Source: Acidimicrobiales bacterium
GTDB lineage: Bacteria; Actinomycetota; Acidimicrobiia; Acidimicrobiales; SZUA-35
Assembly: GCA_020630195.1 (NCBI GenBank)
Contig: JAHDBV010000003.1
Coordinates: 78,451-142,450 of the forward strand
DNA length: 64,000 nucleotides
Reading direction: 5' to 3'
In this document: positions 53,070-61,361 of the stretch, one piece after another
How positions within the stretch are numbered: position 1 is the first letter of the stretch
Layout of the letters: each line of letters starts with the position of its first letter
The notes under the pieces: generated by a model
Databases searched by the model: none
What the model was told of the DNA's origin: nothing
What the model saw: only the letters and a program-made list of their open reading frames with translations
Position numbers and translations under genes: made by a program

Positions 53070-53528
53070 ATGGTGGATGGAGACCGTTCGTTGCCCTGGT
53101 TCTGGTCGCTCGGCTCCGCGGTCGCGCACGTGATCTTCGGACTCGGTGTGCTCTCGACGTTGTGGACCTCACACCTCCGGTCGTTCGATGCCCTGTCGCT
53201 GCGCCCGACCGACGACTTCGCCCGCGCCGTCGAGGACAGCCGGCCGGTGCTCACCATCGTGATGATGGTCGGCGTGACGGCGCTCGGGATCGTGGCCGGG
53301 GCCCGGATGGCCCGGGGCGACTGGAAGATCCCCGCCGCCCGCCTCGCACTGCTCGCCGTCGCGCCGGTGATCGTGGAGCTCACCGCTGTCGGCGTGCAGG
53401 ACGGGTCGCCGAACGACCTCGATCTCGTGCCCACACACACCCTCGTCATGCTCGCCGTGCTGGTGCTGGGTGTGCTCGGATCGATCGTCGACGACGTCAT
53501 CCGGTTGCGTCGGCCCGTCGAGGCCTGA
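53070..53528 (+). CDS. Small four-helix membrane protein
   Basis: A 152-residue hydrophobic protein with about four transmembrane segments. No family recognised. The ATG at 53070 is preceded by GAGGGT (53057-53062), which may be a ribosome site or a leaderless -10 box. It diverges from the lipocalin-like gene. Confidence 0.6.
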   Translation: MVDGDRSLPWFWSLGSAVAHVIFGLGVLSTLWTSHLRSFDALSLRPTDDFARAVEDSRPVLTIVMMVGVTALGIVAGARMARGDWKIPAARLALLAVAPVIVELTAVGVQDGSPNDLDLVPTHTLVMLAVLVLGVLGSIVDDVIRLRRPVEA

Positions 53529-53584
53529 ACCCACCCGGTTGGGCGATCCCCCACCCGGCGATGACCCGGGCGGTCGTGACGACG

Positions 53585-53590
53585 TAGGAT
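53585..53590 (+). promoter_or_regulatory. Candidate -10 box of the BI-1 gene
   Basis: TAGGAT lies 49 bases before the ATG, and CCAGGAG (53629-53635) gives a ribosome site, so this gene has a leader. Confidence 0.4.
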
Positions 53591-53639
53591 CAGGAGTGCA
53601 CCCGTTCGTCTCGTCCGGGTCCGTCTCCCAGGAGTTCAG

Positions 53640-54353
53640 ATGACTTCGCCCTACGCAGGCGCCACCATGATCCCCGCCATCTCGGCCCCGGCCGAGGACC
53701 GCGAAGCCTTCGTGGTCAAGGTGTACCAGCACGTCGGTCTCGCCCTCGCCGCCTTCGTGGCGTTCGAGGTGCTGCTGTTCGTCACCGGCATCGCCGATGC
53801 CCTCGGTGACTTCGTGCTCAGCGGCGGCAGCGGCCGCTGGCTGTTGATCCTCGGTGGCTTCATGGTCGGCCAGTGGATGGCCAGCAACGCCGCCCACCGT
53901 CTCGAGAACACCGGCCTCCAGTACGCCGGCCTCTTCGGCTCGGCGCTGCTCCAGTCGCTGATCTTCGCCCCGTTCCTGGCGATCCTGGTCGGGGCCGGCG
54001 CCTCGAGCGACATCGTCATCGCCGGTGGCATCACCGCCGTGGCGTTCTTCGCCCTGACGATCGTCGGCATGACGACCAAGAAGGACCTGTCCTTCATGCG
54101 TCCGATGATGATGTGGGGCGGCATCGTCGCCATCGGCCTCATCATCGGTGCCGCCATCTTCGGCTTCCAGCTCGGCGTGTGGTTCTCGGCCGCCATGATC
54201 GGCCTGATGGGTGCGACGATCATCTACCAGACCCAGCAGATCATCCGGCAGTACCCGGTGTGGGCCCACGTCGGTGCCGCCCTCGCCCTGTTCAGCTCGC
54301 TGATGACCCTCTTCTGGTACGTGCTCCGTCTGGTGTCGCAGCTGCGCCGCTGA
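53640..54353 (+). CDS. Bax inhibitor-1/YccA family membrane protein
   Basis: A 237-residue protein with seven transmembrane helices of the TMBIM/BI-1 family. The N-terminal cytoplasmic stretch REAFVVKVYQHVGLALAAF and the late GLMGATIIYQTQQIIRQYP with its acid/amide pair match bacterial UPF0005 members, some of which form calcium-leak channels. Here the usual aspartate of the pore pair is less clear, so channel activity is uncertain. Confidence 0.85.
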   Translation: MTSPYAGATMIPAISAPAEDREAFVVKVYQHVGLALAAFVAFEVLLFVTGIADALGDFVLSGGSGRWLLILGGFMVGQWMASNAAHRLENTGLQYAGLFGSALLQSLIFAPFLAILVGAGASSDIVIAGGITAVAFFALTIVGMTTKKDLSFMRPMMMWGGIVAIGLIIGAAIFGFQLGVWFSAAMIGLMGATIIYQTQQIIRQYPVWAHVGAALALFSSLMTLFWYVLRLVSQLRR

Positions 54354-54379
54354 GCCAGCGCCCCACCGTTTCTCCGATC

Positions 54380-54406
54380 GACGCCCGGGCCCACGGCCCG
54401 GGCGTC
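54380..54406. terminator. Strong hairpin after the BI-1 gene
   Basis: GACGCCCGGGCC (54380-54391) and GGCCCGGGCGTC (54395-54406) form a perfect 12-base-pair stem with a CAC loop, 27 bases after the stop. No T-run, but it is the strongest stem in the window. Confidence 0.7.
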
Positions 54407-54445
54407 GTCGCGTCCCGGCCCGGCGTCGACGCCTCGGCCCGGCAA

Positions 54446-54451
54446 TAGGGT
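54446..54451 (+). promoter_or_regulatory. Leaderless -10 box of the rarD-like gene
   Basis: TAGGGT ends six bases before the GTG at 54458. Confidence 0.55.
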
Positions 54452-54457
54452 GCGGCG

Positions 54458-55351
54458 GTGACCCGGTCCGGACTCGGTGTCGGGGTGGCCGCCTACGTGA
54501 TGTGGGGTGTCGCCCCGCTCTACTGGAAGCTCATCGCCGACGTGCCGGCGGGGACGACGACGATGGTGCGGGTCGTCGCCTCGGTGGTGCTCCTGCTCGT
54601 GGTGGCCGCCGTGCGAGGGGTCGACGTGGCGGGGTTGTTCCGGGATCCCGTCGCCCGCACCCGTCACGCCGTGGCCGCCGTGTTCCTGGTCGGAAACTGG
54701 CTCACCTACGTCTACGCCGTGGCCACCGATCGGGTCATCGACGCGTCCCTCGGCTATTTCATCCTCCCCCTCGTGCTCGTCGTGGTCGGCGTGGTGGCCT
54801 TCGACGAACGTCTGGCCGCCGGACAGACCGTCGCCGTCGCGCTCGGTGCTGTCGGGGTGCTCGTGCTGGGGGTGGAGTCGGGCACGGTCCCGTGGATCGG
54901 GCTGGTCCTGGCGGCGTCGTTCGCCGTCTACTCGGTGTTGCGCAAGACCTCTCCGCTGGGGTCGTTGGAGGGCCTCACCGTCGAGACGCTCGTGGCAGCA
55001 CCCGCGGCGGTCGGGGTGCTCGCCGCCGCCGTCGTCACCGGGCGGAGTGGGCTGTCGAACGTCGACGCGATCACGCCGTGGCTGAGCGGTGTGGTCACGG
55101 TGGCACCGCTGCTCGCCTTCGCCTCGGCCGCCCGACGGATCCCGCTGTGGACCGTGGGTCTGCTCCAGTTCATCGCACCGCTCATCCAGTTCACGATCGG
55201 CTGGGCCGGTGGTGAGGCGGTGTCGGGCTGGCGGTGGATCGGGTTCGCCGTGATCTGGGCGGGCCTCGTGGTGTTCGCCGCCGACTCGGTCAGGCGGGTC
55301 GCACCGTCGCCCAACCCCGCGGCAGTTCCCGGTCCGGGTGGACGGCCGTGA
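54458..55351 (+). CDS. rarD: EamA/RarD-type drug/metabolite transporter
   Basis: A 297-residue membrane protein with ten helices in two EamA halves. VAAYVMWGVAPLYWKL, NWLTYVYAV, ASLGYFILPL and LLQFIAPLIQFTIGW are RarD signatures. Natural substrate is not known for the family; chloramphenicol resistance has been reported for relatives. The last 62 bases overlap the convergent PhyH gene. Confidence 0.85.
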   Translation: MTRSGLGVGVAAYVMWGVAPLYWKLIADVPAGTTTMVRVVASVVLLLVVAAVRGVDVAGLFRDPVARTRHAVAAVFLVGNWLTYVYAVATDRVIDASLGYFILPLVLVVVGVVAFDERLAAGQTVAVALGAVGVLVLGVESGTVPWIGLVLAASFAVYSVLRKTSPLGSLEGLTVETLVAAPAAVGVLAAAVVTGRSGLSNVDAITPWLSGVVTVAPLLAFASAARRIPLWTVGLLQFIAPLIQFTIGWAGGEAVSGWRWIGFAVIWAGLVVFAADSVRRVAPSPNPAAVPGPGGRP

Positions 55352-56126
55352 GTGGATCCTCGGAGTCGCGCCAGTAGCCGAGCCCGTTGCCGGTCTTCGT
55401 GTAGCCGATGAAGCGCAAGAGCTCGTCGTCCCAGTCGCCGACCTCGGCCGGTGGGCACTCGAGGAACTGATTGGTCGACTGGGTGAGCCAGCCGACCGCG
55501 TGTTGGAGCGACAGCCCGGCCCGCCACTCGTCGGATTCGTTCGGGCCCCCGCCGTGGTACACCGAGCCGGTGTAGAGGAACAGCGAGCCGCACGGCATCT
55601 CCGCCGGCACGGTGTCGTCGGGGTGCGGTCGCTGCTCGGCGGGCCAGCGATGGCTGCCCGGCACCACGCGGGTCGCGCCGTTGGCCTCGGTGAAGTCGGT
55701 GACGGCCCACATGCCGTTCATCTCCACCTCGACGCCGAACTCGACCATGTCGTACTTCCAACGGTCCCGGTGCAGGCGTTGTGCCGTCTCGCCGGGGCCG
55801 ATCTCGATGTACTCGGCGGCGGAGAAGCGCCAGGTGGTGGCGTGACCGAGCACGTGGTCGCCGGAGGCCAACACCGCGGGATGGCGGGCGATGGAGCGGA
55901 ACGTCGCCGAGCGGGGCAACGGTGCGCCCGTGCGACGGGTGGTGTGGCCCTCGAAGTCGGATCGGCCGACACTGGCCATGTCGCCGTGCTCGGCGAGCTC
56001 GGCGGCGATCGCCCCCATCACCTCCGGCGCAGCCGCGTCGGTGACGACACAACAGCCGGCCTCGTCGAGGGCACGGCGGATCTGGCGGTCCCGGTCGGGA
56101 TCGGCGTGGGTGATGCGGGGGATCAC
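55290..56126 (-). CDS. Phytanoyl-CoA dioxygenase (PhyH) family protein
   Basis: A 278-residue Fe(II)/2-oxoglutarate-dependent oxygenase. HRDRWKYD supplies the HxD metal pair, VYHGGGPNESDEWRAGLSLQ the distal histidine and the arginine that binds 2-oxoglutarate. Substrate cannot be predicted from sequence. It lies ten bases after the 3-hydroxyacyl-CoA dehydrogenase gene on the same strand, so they form an operon, hinting at lipid or acyl-CoA work. GTG start at 56126. Confidence 0.85.
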   Translation of the reverse strand: MIPRITHADPDRDRQIRRALDEAGCCVVTDAAAPEVMGAIAAELAEHGDMASVGRSDFEGHTTRRTGAPLPRSATFRSIARHPAVLASGDHVLGHATTWRFSAAEYIEIGPGETAQRLHRDRWKYDMVEFGVEVEMNGMWAVTDFTEANGATRVVPGSHRWPAEQRPHPDDTVPAEMPCGSLFLYTGSVYHGGGPNESDEWRAGLSLQHAVGWLTQSTNQFLECPPAEVGDWDDELLRFIGYTKTGNGLGYWRDSEDPLTAVHPDRELPRGWATVRPA

Positions 56127-56136
56127 GGCGGCGTGA

Positions 56137-56994
56137 TCAGGAGTAGTCGTAGAACCCGCGGCCGGTCTTGCGGCCGAGCAACCCGGCCTCGACCATCCGG
56201 GCGAGCAGCGGCGGCGGGGCGTAGAGCTGCTCCTTGAACTCCTCGTAGAGGCTCTCGGCCACGGCCTGGGTCGTGTCGAGCCCGATGAGGTCGGCCAAGG
56301 CCAGGGGACCCATCGGGTGGGCGCAGCCGGTGACCATGCCCTGGTCGATGTCCTCCTTCGAGGCGAAGCCCGACTCGTACATCCGCACCGCCGAGAGGAT
56401 GTAGGGGATGAGCAAGGCGTTCACGATGAAGCCCGCACGGTCCTGGGAGTTGATGACGCGCTTGGCGAGCTGCTCACCGGCGTAGGACTCGGCGAGGGCC
56501 TGGGTCTCGGCCGAGGTGTGCAGGCTCGTCACGATCTCCACGAGATGCAGCACCGGCACCGGGTTGAAGAAGTGGATGCCGAGCACCTGCTCGGGCCGCT
56601 TCGTGGCCATGGCGAGCTTCATGATCGGTATCGACGAGGTGTTCGAGGCGAGGATCGCCTGCGGGTCCTCGACGATCGTGTCGAGCTGGCGGAACAGCGC
56701 GGTCTTCGCGTTCTCGTTCTCGACGATCGCCTCGACCACGAGCTGACGGTCGGCGAGGTCGGCCATCCGGGCCGAGACCTTCAGGTTGTCGAGGATCGTG
56801 ACCTGCTCTTCACCGGTGAGCTTGCCCCGCTGCACGGCCTTGTCGAGGCTCGACTCGATCCGTCGGCGCCCGGCTGAGGCGGCCTCCTCGGTGGCCTCGA
56901 TGACCACGGTGTTGATCCCGGCCCGGGCCGACACCTCGGCGATGCCCGCACCCATCTGTCCGGCGCCGATGACGCCGATTCGTTCGATTGCCAT
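56137..56994 (-). CDS. 3-hydroxybutyryl-CoA dehydrogenase
   Basis: A 285-residue NAD(P)-dependent enzyme interconverting 3-hydroxyacyl-CoA and 3-oxoacyl-CoA. IGVIGAGQMGAGIAEV is the Rossmann motif, SNTSSIPIMKLA and GIHFFNPVPVLHLVEIV the catalytic region with the histidine, and GFIVNALLIPY the C-terminal dimer domain. It matches the single-function FadB2/Hbd/PaaH type in length. Leaderless: TAGGTT (57001-57006) lies six bases before the ATG. Confidence 0.92.
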   Translation of the reverse strand: MAIERIGVIGAGQMGAGIAEVSARAGINTVVIEATEEAASAGRRRIESSLDKAVQRGKLTGEEQVTILDNLKVSARMADLADRQLVVEAIVENENAKTALFRQLDTIVEDPQAILASNTSSIPIMKLAMATKRPEQVLGIHFFNPVPVLHLVEIVTSLHTSAETQALAESYAGEQLAKRVINSQDRAGFIVNALLIPYILSAVRMYESGFASKEDIDQGMVTGCAHPMGPLALADLIGLDTTQAVAESLYEEFKEQLYAPPPLLARMVEAGLLGRKTGRGFYDYS

Positions 56995-57000
56995 GGCCGC

Positions 57001-57006
57001 AACCTA
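57001..57006 (-). promoter_or_regulatory. Leaderless -10 box of the hbd-phyH operon
   Basis: TAGGTT on the minus strand, six bases from the ATG at 56994. Confidence 0.55.
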
Positions 57007-57027
57007 GGCCGTCGCGGCAGGCCTCGC

Positions 57028-58209
57028 TCAGGCGTCGAAACCCATGCCGATCTCGTCCTCGCTGATGACCAGATCGGCCGGCGGCGGGGCGATGCCGACG
57101 TCGGCACCGTGGTCCCAGATCTCGAACACGACCGAAGCCGACGAGATGTCCTCGTCGCCGGTACCGAGCAGGTCGCCGGCGATCTCGATCGAGAAGCGGT
57201 GGGCGTTGCCGTCGGCGTCGAGCCAGATGTCGATCGGCAGGGTGCCGGACGTGGCGCCGAACTCGGCTTCCAGTTCGGCCAGCTCGGCGGCGTCCAGCCC
57301 GGCGGCGAGAGCGTCGAGGTCGACGACGACGAGGTAGTGGGTGGTCTCGACCCAGCGGAGCACCTCGGTGCCGACCTCCGTGATCGTGCCTCGACCATCG
57401 GCGAACTGGCCGAGCAGCTCGTTGGGGTCGGAGAACCCGAGGCCGTCGATGGCCTCGAGCTCGACCTCGCCGTCGGTGGCGGTGGTCTCGACCCACTTCC
57501 CGGCGGCGTCGGGGGCGAAGGCGGCGAACATGTCGCCACTCACCCAGCCGATGTCACCGATCTGGATGACCTCGATCGGCTCGGCGAACATCATGAGGAA
57601 GAACTCGAGGAACGGATCCTCCTCGCCCTCGCCGAGGTCGGCGAAGAAGTCGGACATGTCCATCGTGAGATGGGTGGCGGGCACCCGGGCGTCGAATGCA
57701 CCCGCCATCGTCATGTCCATCGGGGCGCCGCCGTCGGCGGGGGTCATCGACATGACGAACGAGAAGCGGGCCGACGGCACGCCGGTGTCGCCGTCCTCGG
57801 CCGTGACGGCCTGCTTCAACACCGAGTCCCGGAAGGCGATCGTGGCACCCGGATCGAGTGGCGCGTCCTCGGGCTTCGCGTTGTCGTCCGAGGTGGCCGA
57901 ACCGTCGGGCTTGGTGGCGGTGTCCTCGGCCGGCGTCGTGTCGTCCGCGTCGGCCTCGTCAGCGGGGATCGACTCGGTGGTCTCGGGGGCCGCGGTGTCG
58001 GGCGTCGTGGTGTCGGGAGCGGCCGGCACCGTCGTCTCGGCCGAGCCGGCGATCACGATCTCGCCGCCGTTCGGCGCCGCGGTGCTCGTCTCGACGGGCT
58101 CGGCACCGCCACACGCCGCAGCCACGAGGGCCAGCGCGGCGAGCAGCGCCACGACCATCGGTCGGTGGCGTGGGGTCGGGGACGACGAGGACGAACGCAG
58201 CTGGGTCAC
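57028..58209 (-). CDS. LppX/LprG-like lipoprotein
   Basis: A 393-residue lipoprotein. A basic start and hydrophobic stretch end in a lipobox (LALVAAAC, Cys near residue 34). A Thr/Pro/Asp/Glu-rich stalk of about 85 residues follows, then a beta-rich domain of about 270 residues with regular ISIEIAGDLLG-type strands resembling the half-barrel fold of mycobacterial LppX/LprG, which carry lipids. That match is by pattern only. The GTG at 58209 is the longest start; an in-frame ATG 17 codons later is possible. Confidence 0.7.
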   Translation of the reverse strand: MTQLRSSSSSPTPRHRPMVVALLAALALVAAACGGAEPVETSTAAPNGGEIVIAGSAETTVPAAPDTTTPDTAAPETTESIPADEADADDTTPAEDTATKPDGSATSDDNAKPEDAPLDPGATIAFRDSVLKQAVTAEDGDTGVPSARFSFVMSMTPADGGAPMDMTMAGAFDARVPATHLTMDMSDFFADLGEGEEDPFLEFFLMMFAEPIEVIQIGDIGWVSGDMFAAFAPDAAGKWVETTATDGEVELEAIDGLGFSDPNELLGQFADGRGTITEVGTEVLRWVETTHYLVVVDLDALAAGLDAAELAELEAEFGATSGTLPIDIWLDADGNAHRFSIEIAGDLLGTGDEDISSASVVFEIWDHGADVGIAPPPADLVISEDEIGMGFDA

Positions 58210-58269
58210 GCCGCTCGGTATCGGCGCGACGGACCGACATCTGTAGCCGCTGTGGCCGAGGCGCCGTCG

Positions 58270-58275
58270 TACGAT
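58270..58275 (+). promoter_or_regulatory. Leaderless -10 box of the decarboxylase gene
   Basis: TACGAT ends six bases before the ATG at 58282. Confidence 0.55.
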
Positions 58276-58281
58276 CGGGGC

Positions 58282-59712
58282 ATGGACACCGAGTCATTCC
58301 GGGCCGCCGGGCACGAGCTGATCGACTGGATCGCCGACTACCGGGCCTCGGTCGCCGAGCGCCCCGTGAAGCCACCCGTCGGGCCGGGTGAGGTGCGCGG
58401 CGCACTGCCCGTCGAACCCCCGTCGTCGGTCGAGGGCATCGAGGCGTTGCTCCGCGACCTCGACGAGATCGTCGTGCCGGGCACCACGATGGTGCAGCAC
58501 CCCATGCACTTCGGCTGGTTTCCCTCCAACGCCGCCCTGTCGAGTGTGCTCGGTGACCTCGCCTCGTCGGGTCTCGGGGCGCTCGGGATCTCCTGGGAGT
58601 CCGCGCCGGCACTGACCGAGGTGGAGGAAGTCGTCTGCGACTGGCTCCGCCAGCTGACCGGGTTGTCCGACCGGTGGCATGGTTCGATCAACGACACGGC
58701 GTCCTCGTCGACCTTCGTCGCGCTGCTCGCGGCCCGCGAGCGGGCCACCGACCACGGCCAGACCCGTGGGGGACTGGTCGCCGAGACCGCACCGCTCGTC
58801 GTCTACACCACCAGCGAAGCCCACTCGTCGGTCCGCAAGGCCAGCCTGCTCGCCGGAGTCGGCGCCGATGATCTGCGCCTCGTCGAGGTCGACCCGGACG
58901 ACCGCTCGATGCGCCCCGACGCACTCGAGGCGGCCATCACGGCCGATGTCGCCGCCGGACGTCGCCCGATGGCGGTCGTCGCGTCGGTCGGTACCACCGG
59001 GACGACGGCGTTCGATCCGCTCGATCCCATCGCCCGGATCTGCGCCGCCCACGGCGTGTGGCTCCACGTCGATGCGGCAATGGCCGGCTCGGCGATGTTG
59101 CTGCCGGAGTGCCGTCACCTCTGGCACGGGGTGGAGGGGGCCGATTCGGTCTCGTGGAACCCGCACAAGTGGATGGGCACCATCCTCGACTGTTCGTTGC
59201 TCTACGTCACCGACCCGGAACACCTCGTGCGGGTGTTCTCCACCAACCCGTCCTACCTGCGTTCATCGGTCGACGGGGAGGTCACGCAGTACCGCGACTG
59301 GGGTATTCCGCTCGGGCGCCGGTTCCGGGCCCTGAAGCTCTGGTTCCATCTCCGCCTCGACGGCATCGAGGCGATCCGTGCGCGGCTGCGGCGGGATCTG
59401 GCCAACGCCCAGTGGTTGGCCGAGCAGGTGCGTGCCGCACCCGACTGGGAGGTCGTGGCCCCGGTGCTCCTGCAGACGGTCTGTGTCCGGCACCGTCCGA
59501 TCGGGCCGGACGGGGTCCCGCTCGACGGCGAGGCGCTCGACACCCACACGACGCGCTGGTTGGCCGAGCTGAACGACTCCGGCGTCGCCTACGCGACGGG
59601 CTCGGTGCTCGACGGACGGTGGATGGTCCGTGTCTCGATCGGGGTGGAGTCGACCGAACGCCACCACGTCGAGGCGTTGTGGCGCCATCTCCGCGAGCTC
59701 GCCGAGGTCTGA
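58282..59712 (+). CDS. Aromatic-L-amino-acid decarboxylase-like PLP enzyme
   Basis: A 476-residue group II decarboxylase. HPMHFGWFPSNAAL near residue 75 is the family substrate-side motif, TSEAHSSVRKA holds the stacking histidine, HVDAAMAGSAML the aspartate, and SWNPHKWMG the PLP-binding lysine (Lys296). DDC-type enzymes decarboxylate aromatic amino acids such as tryptophan, tyrosine or DOPA. Bacterial relatives can act as aromatic aldehyde synthases, so the exact product is open. Confidence 0.88.
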   Translation: MDTESFRAAGHELIDWIADYRASVAERPVKPPVGPGEVRGALPVEPPSSVEGIEALLRDLDEIVVPGTTMVQHPMHFGWFPSNAALSSVLGDLASSGLGALGISWESAPALTEVEEVVCDWLRQLTGLSDRWHGSINDTASSSTFVALLAARERATDHGQTRGGLVAETAPLVVYTTSEAHSSVRKASLLAGVGADDLRLVEVDPDDRSMRPDALEAAITADVAAGRRPMAVVASVGTTGTTAFDPLDPIARICAAHGVWLHVDAAMAGSAMLLPECRHLWHGVEGADSVSWNPHKWMGTILDCSLLYVTDPEHLVRVFSTNPSYLRSSVDGEVTQYRDWGIPLGRRFRALKLWFHLRLDGIEAIRARLRRDLANAQWLAEQVRAAPDWEVVAPVLLQTVCVRHRPIGPDGVPLDGEALDTHTTRWLAELNDSGVAYATGSVLDGRWMVRVSIGVESTERHHVEALWRHLRELAEV

Positions 59713-59725
59713 GCCCGGACGCACT

Positions 59726-59779
59726 CGATCCGCAGGCCGACCGCCGGAGGAGAGGGAGGCGGTCGATCACTGCGGATCG
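59726..59779. terminator. Two-tier hairpin between convergent genes
   Basis: Outer stem CGATCCGCAG/CTGCGGATCG (59726-59735 with 59770-59779) and inner stem GACCGCC/GGCGGTC (59739-59745 with 59758-59764), both perfect. It lies between the decarboxylase stop and the stop of the acidic secreted protein, so it can serve both strands. Confidence 0.7.
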
Positions 59780-59803
59780 TCGTGGGAGGGGGAGCCCGGG
59801 GCG

Positions 59804-60559
59804 TCAGTCCATCGGCAGCTCCTCGAGCTCGTCGTCGTACAGCTCGAACGCACCCTCGGGGGCGAGCTCGTCGCAGGCCGACCAGGCCTCGTCGGCCTCG
59901 GCGAACATGGCATCGAGCTCGGCCTCGCCGAGCACCTCGACGCCCTCGGCGTCGACGATCTCGATCGCCTCGGCGGTGCCACCGATGGTCACGGTGCCGG
60001 TCTCGGCGCCGAACTCGACGGCGATGTCACCGTCCTCGGCGGGGATCCAGAGGATCGACCCGTCGGCGAAGGGGTCCTCGATGCCCTCGATGCACTCGTC
60101 GAAGGCGGCCCACTCGGCCATCTCGGCCTTCACGTCCTCGGGCAGGAACTCCTCGCAAGTGGCATCGGCGGTCTCGAAGGCGGCTTCCATGGCCTCGAAC
60201 TCGGCGTCGCTCGGGTCCTCGCCGTTCTCGAGGGCGGTGTCGAGGGCGTCGAGGTCGACACCGGTGTCGGCCAGGGCGGCGTCGAAGCACTCGTCGTAGG
60301 CGAGCCAGGCCTCCTCGTCGTACTCACCCTCGGCGAGGATCATCTCGTCGAGTTCGGTCTCGTCGAGGTCGGCGTCGTCGAGTTCGATGATCTCGACCCG
60401 GGTCGTGGCGTCGCTCTCGATCTCGGCCGGTGCGGTGGTCGCTCCGAGCTCGGGATCGTCGCCCTGGGCGGCGGCGACCGCACCGGCTCCGGTGATGAGG
60501 CCGACGGTCAGGACGACACCGCCGGTGGCGGTGAGTGCGGTTCGGATGGCGCTGTGCAT
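59804..60559 (-). CDS. Secreted highly acidic protein
   Basis: A 251-residue exported protein. The signal peptide ends near residue 32 (TGAGAVAAA-QG). The mature part is extremely rich in Asp and Glu, with four cysteines (YDECFDAA, ATCEEF, FDECIEG, WSACDEL) that could form two disulphides, and a C-terminal beta part. The acidic surface suggests cation binding. GGAG lies nine bases before the ATG. It is divergent from the two-component system and may be its target. Confidence 0.7.
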   Translation of the reverse strand: MHSAIRTALTATGGVVLTVGLITGAGAVAAAQGDDPELGATTAPAEIESDATTRVEIIELDDADLDETELDEMILAEGEYDEEAWLAYDECFDAALADTGVDLDALDTALENGEDPSDAEFEAMEAAFETADATCEEFLPEDVKAEMAEWAAFDECIEGIEDPFADGSILWIPAEDGDIAVEFGAETGTVTIGGTAEAIEIVDAEGVEVLGEAELDAMFAEADEAWSACDELAPEGAFELYDDELEELPMD

Positions 60560-60629
60560 GTCGTGGATCTCCGTGGTTGGGAAGGGGTTGCTGACGGACA
60601 CCACGGTGACGGGCCGTCCTGAAACGAAG

Positions 60630-60668
60630 CTGAGCGCACCTGAGAGGGCATTCAGCTTGCTTTCAGCT
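60630..60668 (+). promoter_or_regulatory. Direct repeats: possible response-regulator binding site
   Basis: TTCAGCT occurs at 60651-60657 and 60662-60668, an 11-base pitch, and CTGAG at 60630-60634 and 60640-60644. OmpR/PhoB-type regulators bind tandem half-sites with this pitch on one face of the helix. The site lies in the 130-base gap between the acidic-protein gene and the response-regulator gene. Confidence 0.45.
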
Positions 60669-60689
60669 CCACCGGCCAGACTCTGCGAC

Positions 60690-61361
60690 GTGCGCATCCT
60701 GATGGTCGAAGACGAGGTCCGCCTCGGAGAGAACGTGCAACGGGGCCTGGCGGCCGAGGGCATCTCGGTCGATCTCGTGCACGACGGGCTCGACGGGTTG
60801 TGGCGCGCCCGGGAGTCGACCTACGACGTCATCATCCTGGACATCATGCTGCCGGGGATGAACGGCTTCGAGCTCTGCCGCACCCTGCGATCGGAGGACG
60901 TCACCACGCCGATCCTGTTCCTCACCGCGAAGGACGGCGAGTACGACGAGGCCGAGGGCCTCGATCTCGGCGCCGACGACTACCTCCGCAAGCCCTTCTC
61001 CCTGGTGGTGCTCGTCGCCCGGGTGCGGGCGCTCGCCCGGCGGGGTCCGGTCGAGCGGGCGACGACGCTGACCGCGGGGCCGTTCGAACTCGATCCCGGC
61101 ACCCGTCGCTGTCGACGTGAGGGGGTCGAGGTCGAGTTGACCCAACGCGAGTACGCCGTGCTCGAACACCTGCTGCGTCGGGCACCCGACATCGTGTCGA
61201 AGCACGACCTGCTCGAAGCGGTCTGGGGCATCGACTTCGACGGAGACCCCAACATCGTGGAGGTCTACCTCGGCTACCTGCGACGCAAGCTCGACAAGCC
61301 GTTCGACAAGGCGTGTCTGCGCACCGTGCGCGGACACGGCTATCAGGTGGTGGTCACGTGA
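60690..61361 (+). CDS. OmpR/PhoB-family response regulator
   Basis: A 223-residue two-domain regulator. The receiver domain has the phosphate-accepting Asp51 (VIILDIMLPG), Thr79 (LFLTAKD) and Lys101 (LRKPFS). The winged-helix effector runs about 128-220, with LTQREYAVLEHLLRRAPDIVSK and VEVYLGYLRRKLD as recognition region and RTVRGHGYQV as terminus. The GTG start is leaderless (CAGACT at 60677-60682, seven bases). It overlaps the sensor kinase gene. Confidence 0.9.
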   Translation: MRILMVEDEVRLGENVQRGLAAEGISVDLVHDGLDGLWRARESTYDVIILDIMLPGMNGFELCRTLRSEDVTTPILFLTAKDGEYDEAEGLDLGADDYLRKPFSLVVLVARVRALARRGPVERATTLTAGPFELDPGTRRCRREGVEVELTQREYAVLEHLLRRAPDIVSKHDLLEAVWGIDFDGDPNIVEVYLGYLRRKLDKPFDKACLRTVRGHGYQVVVT

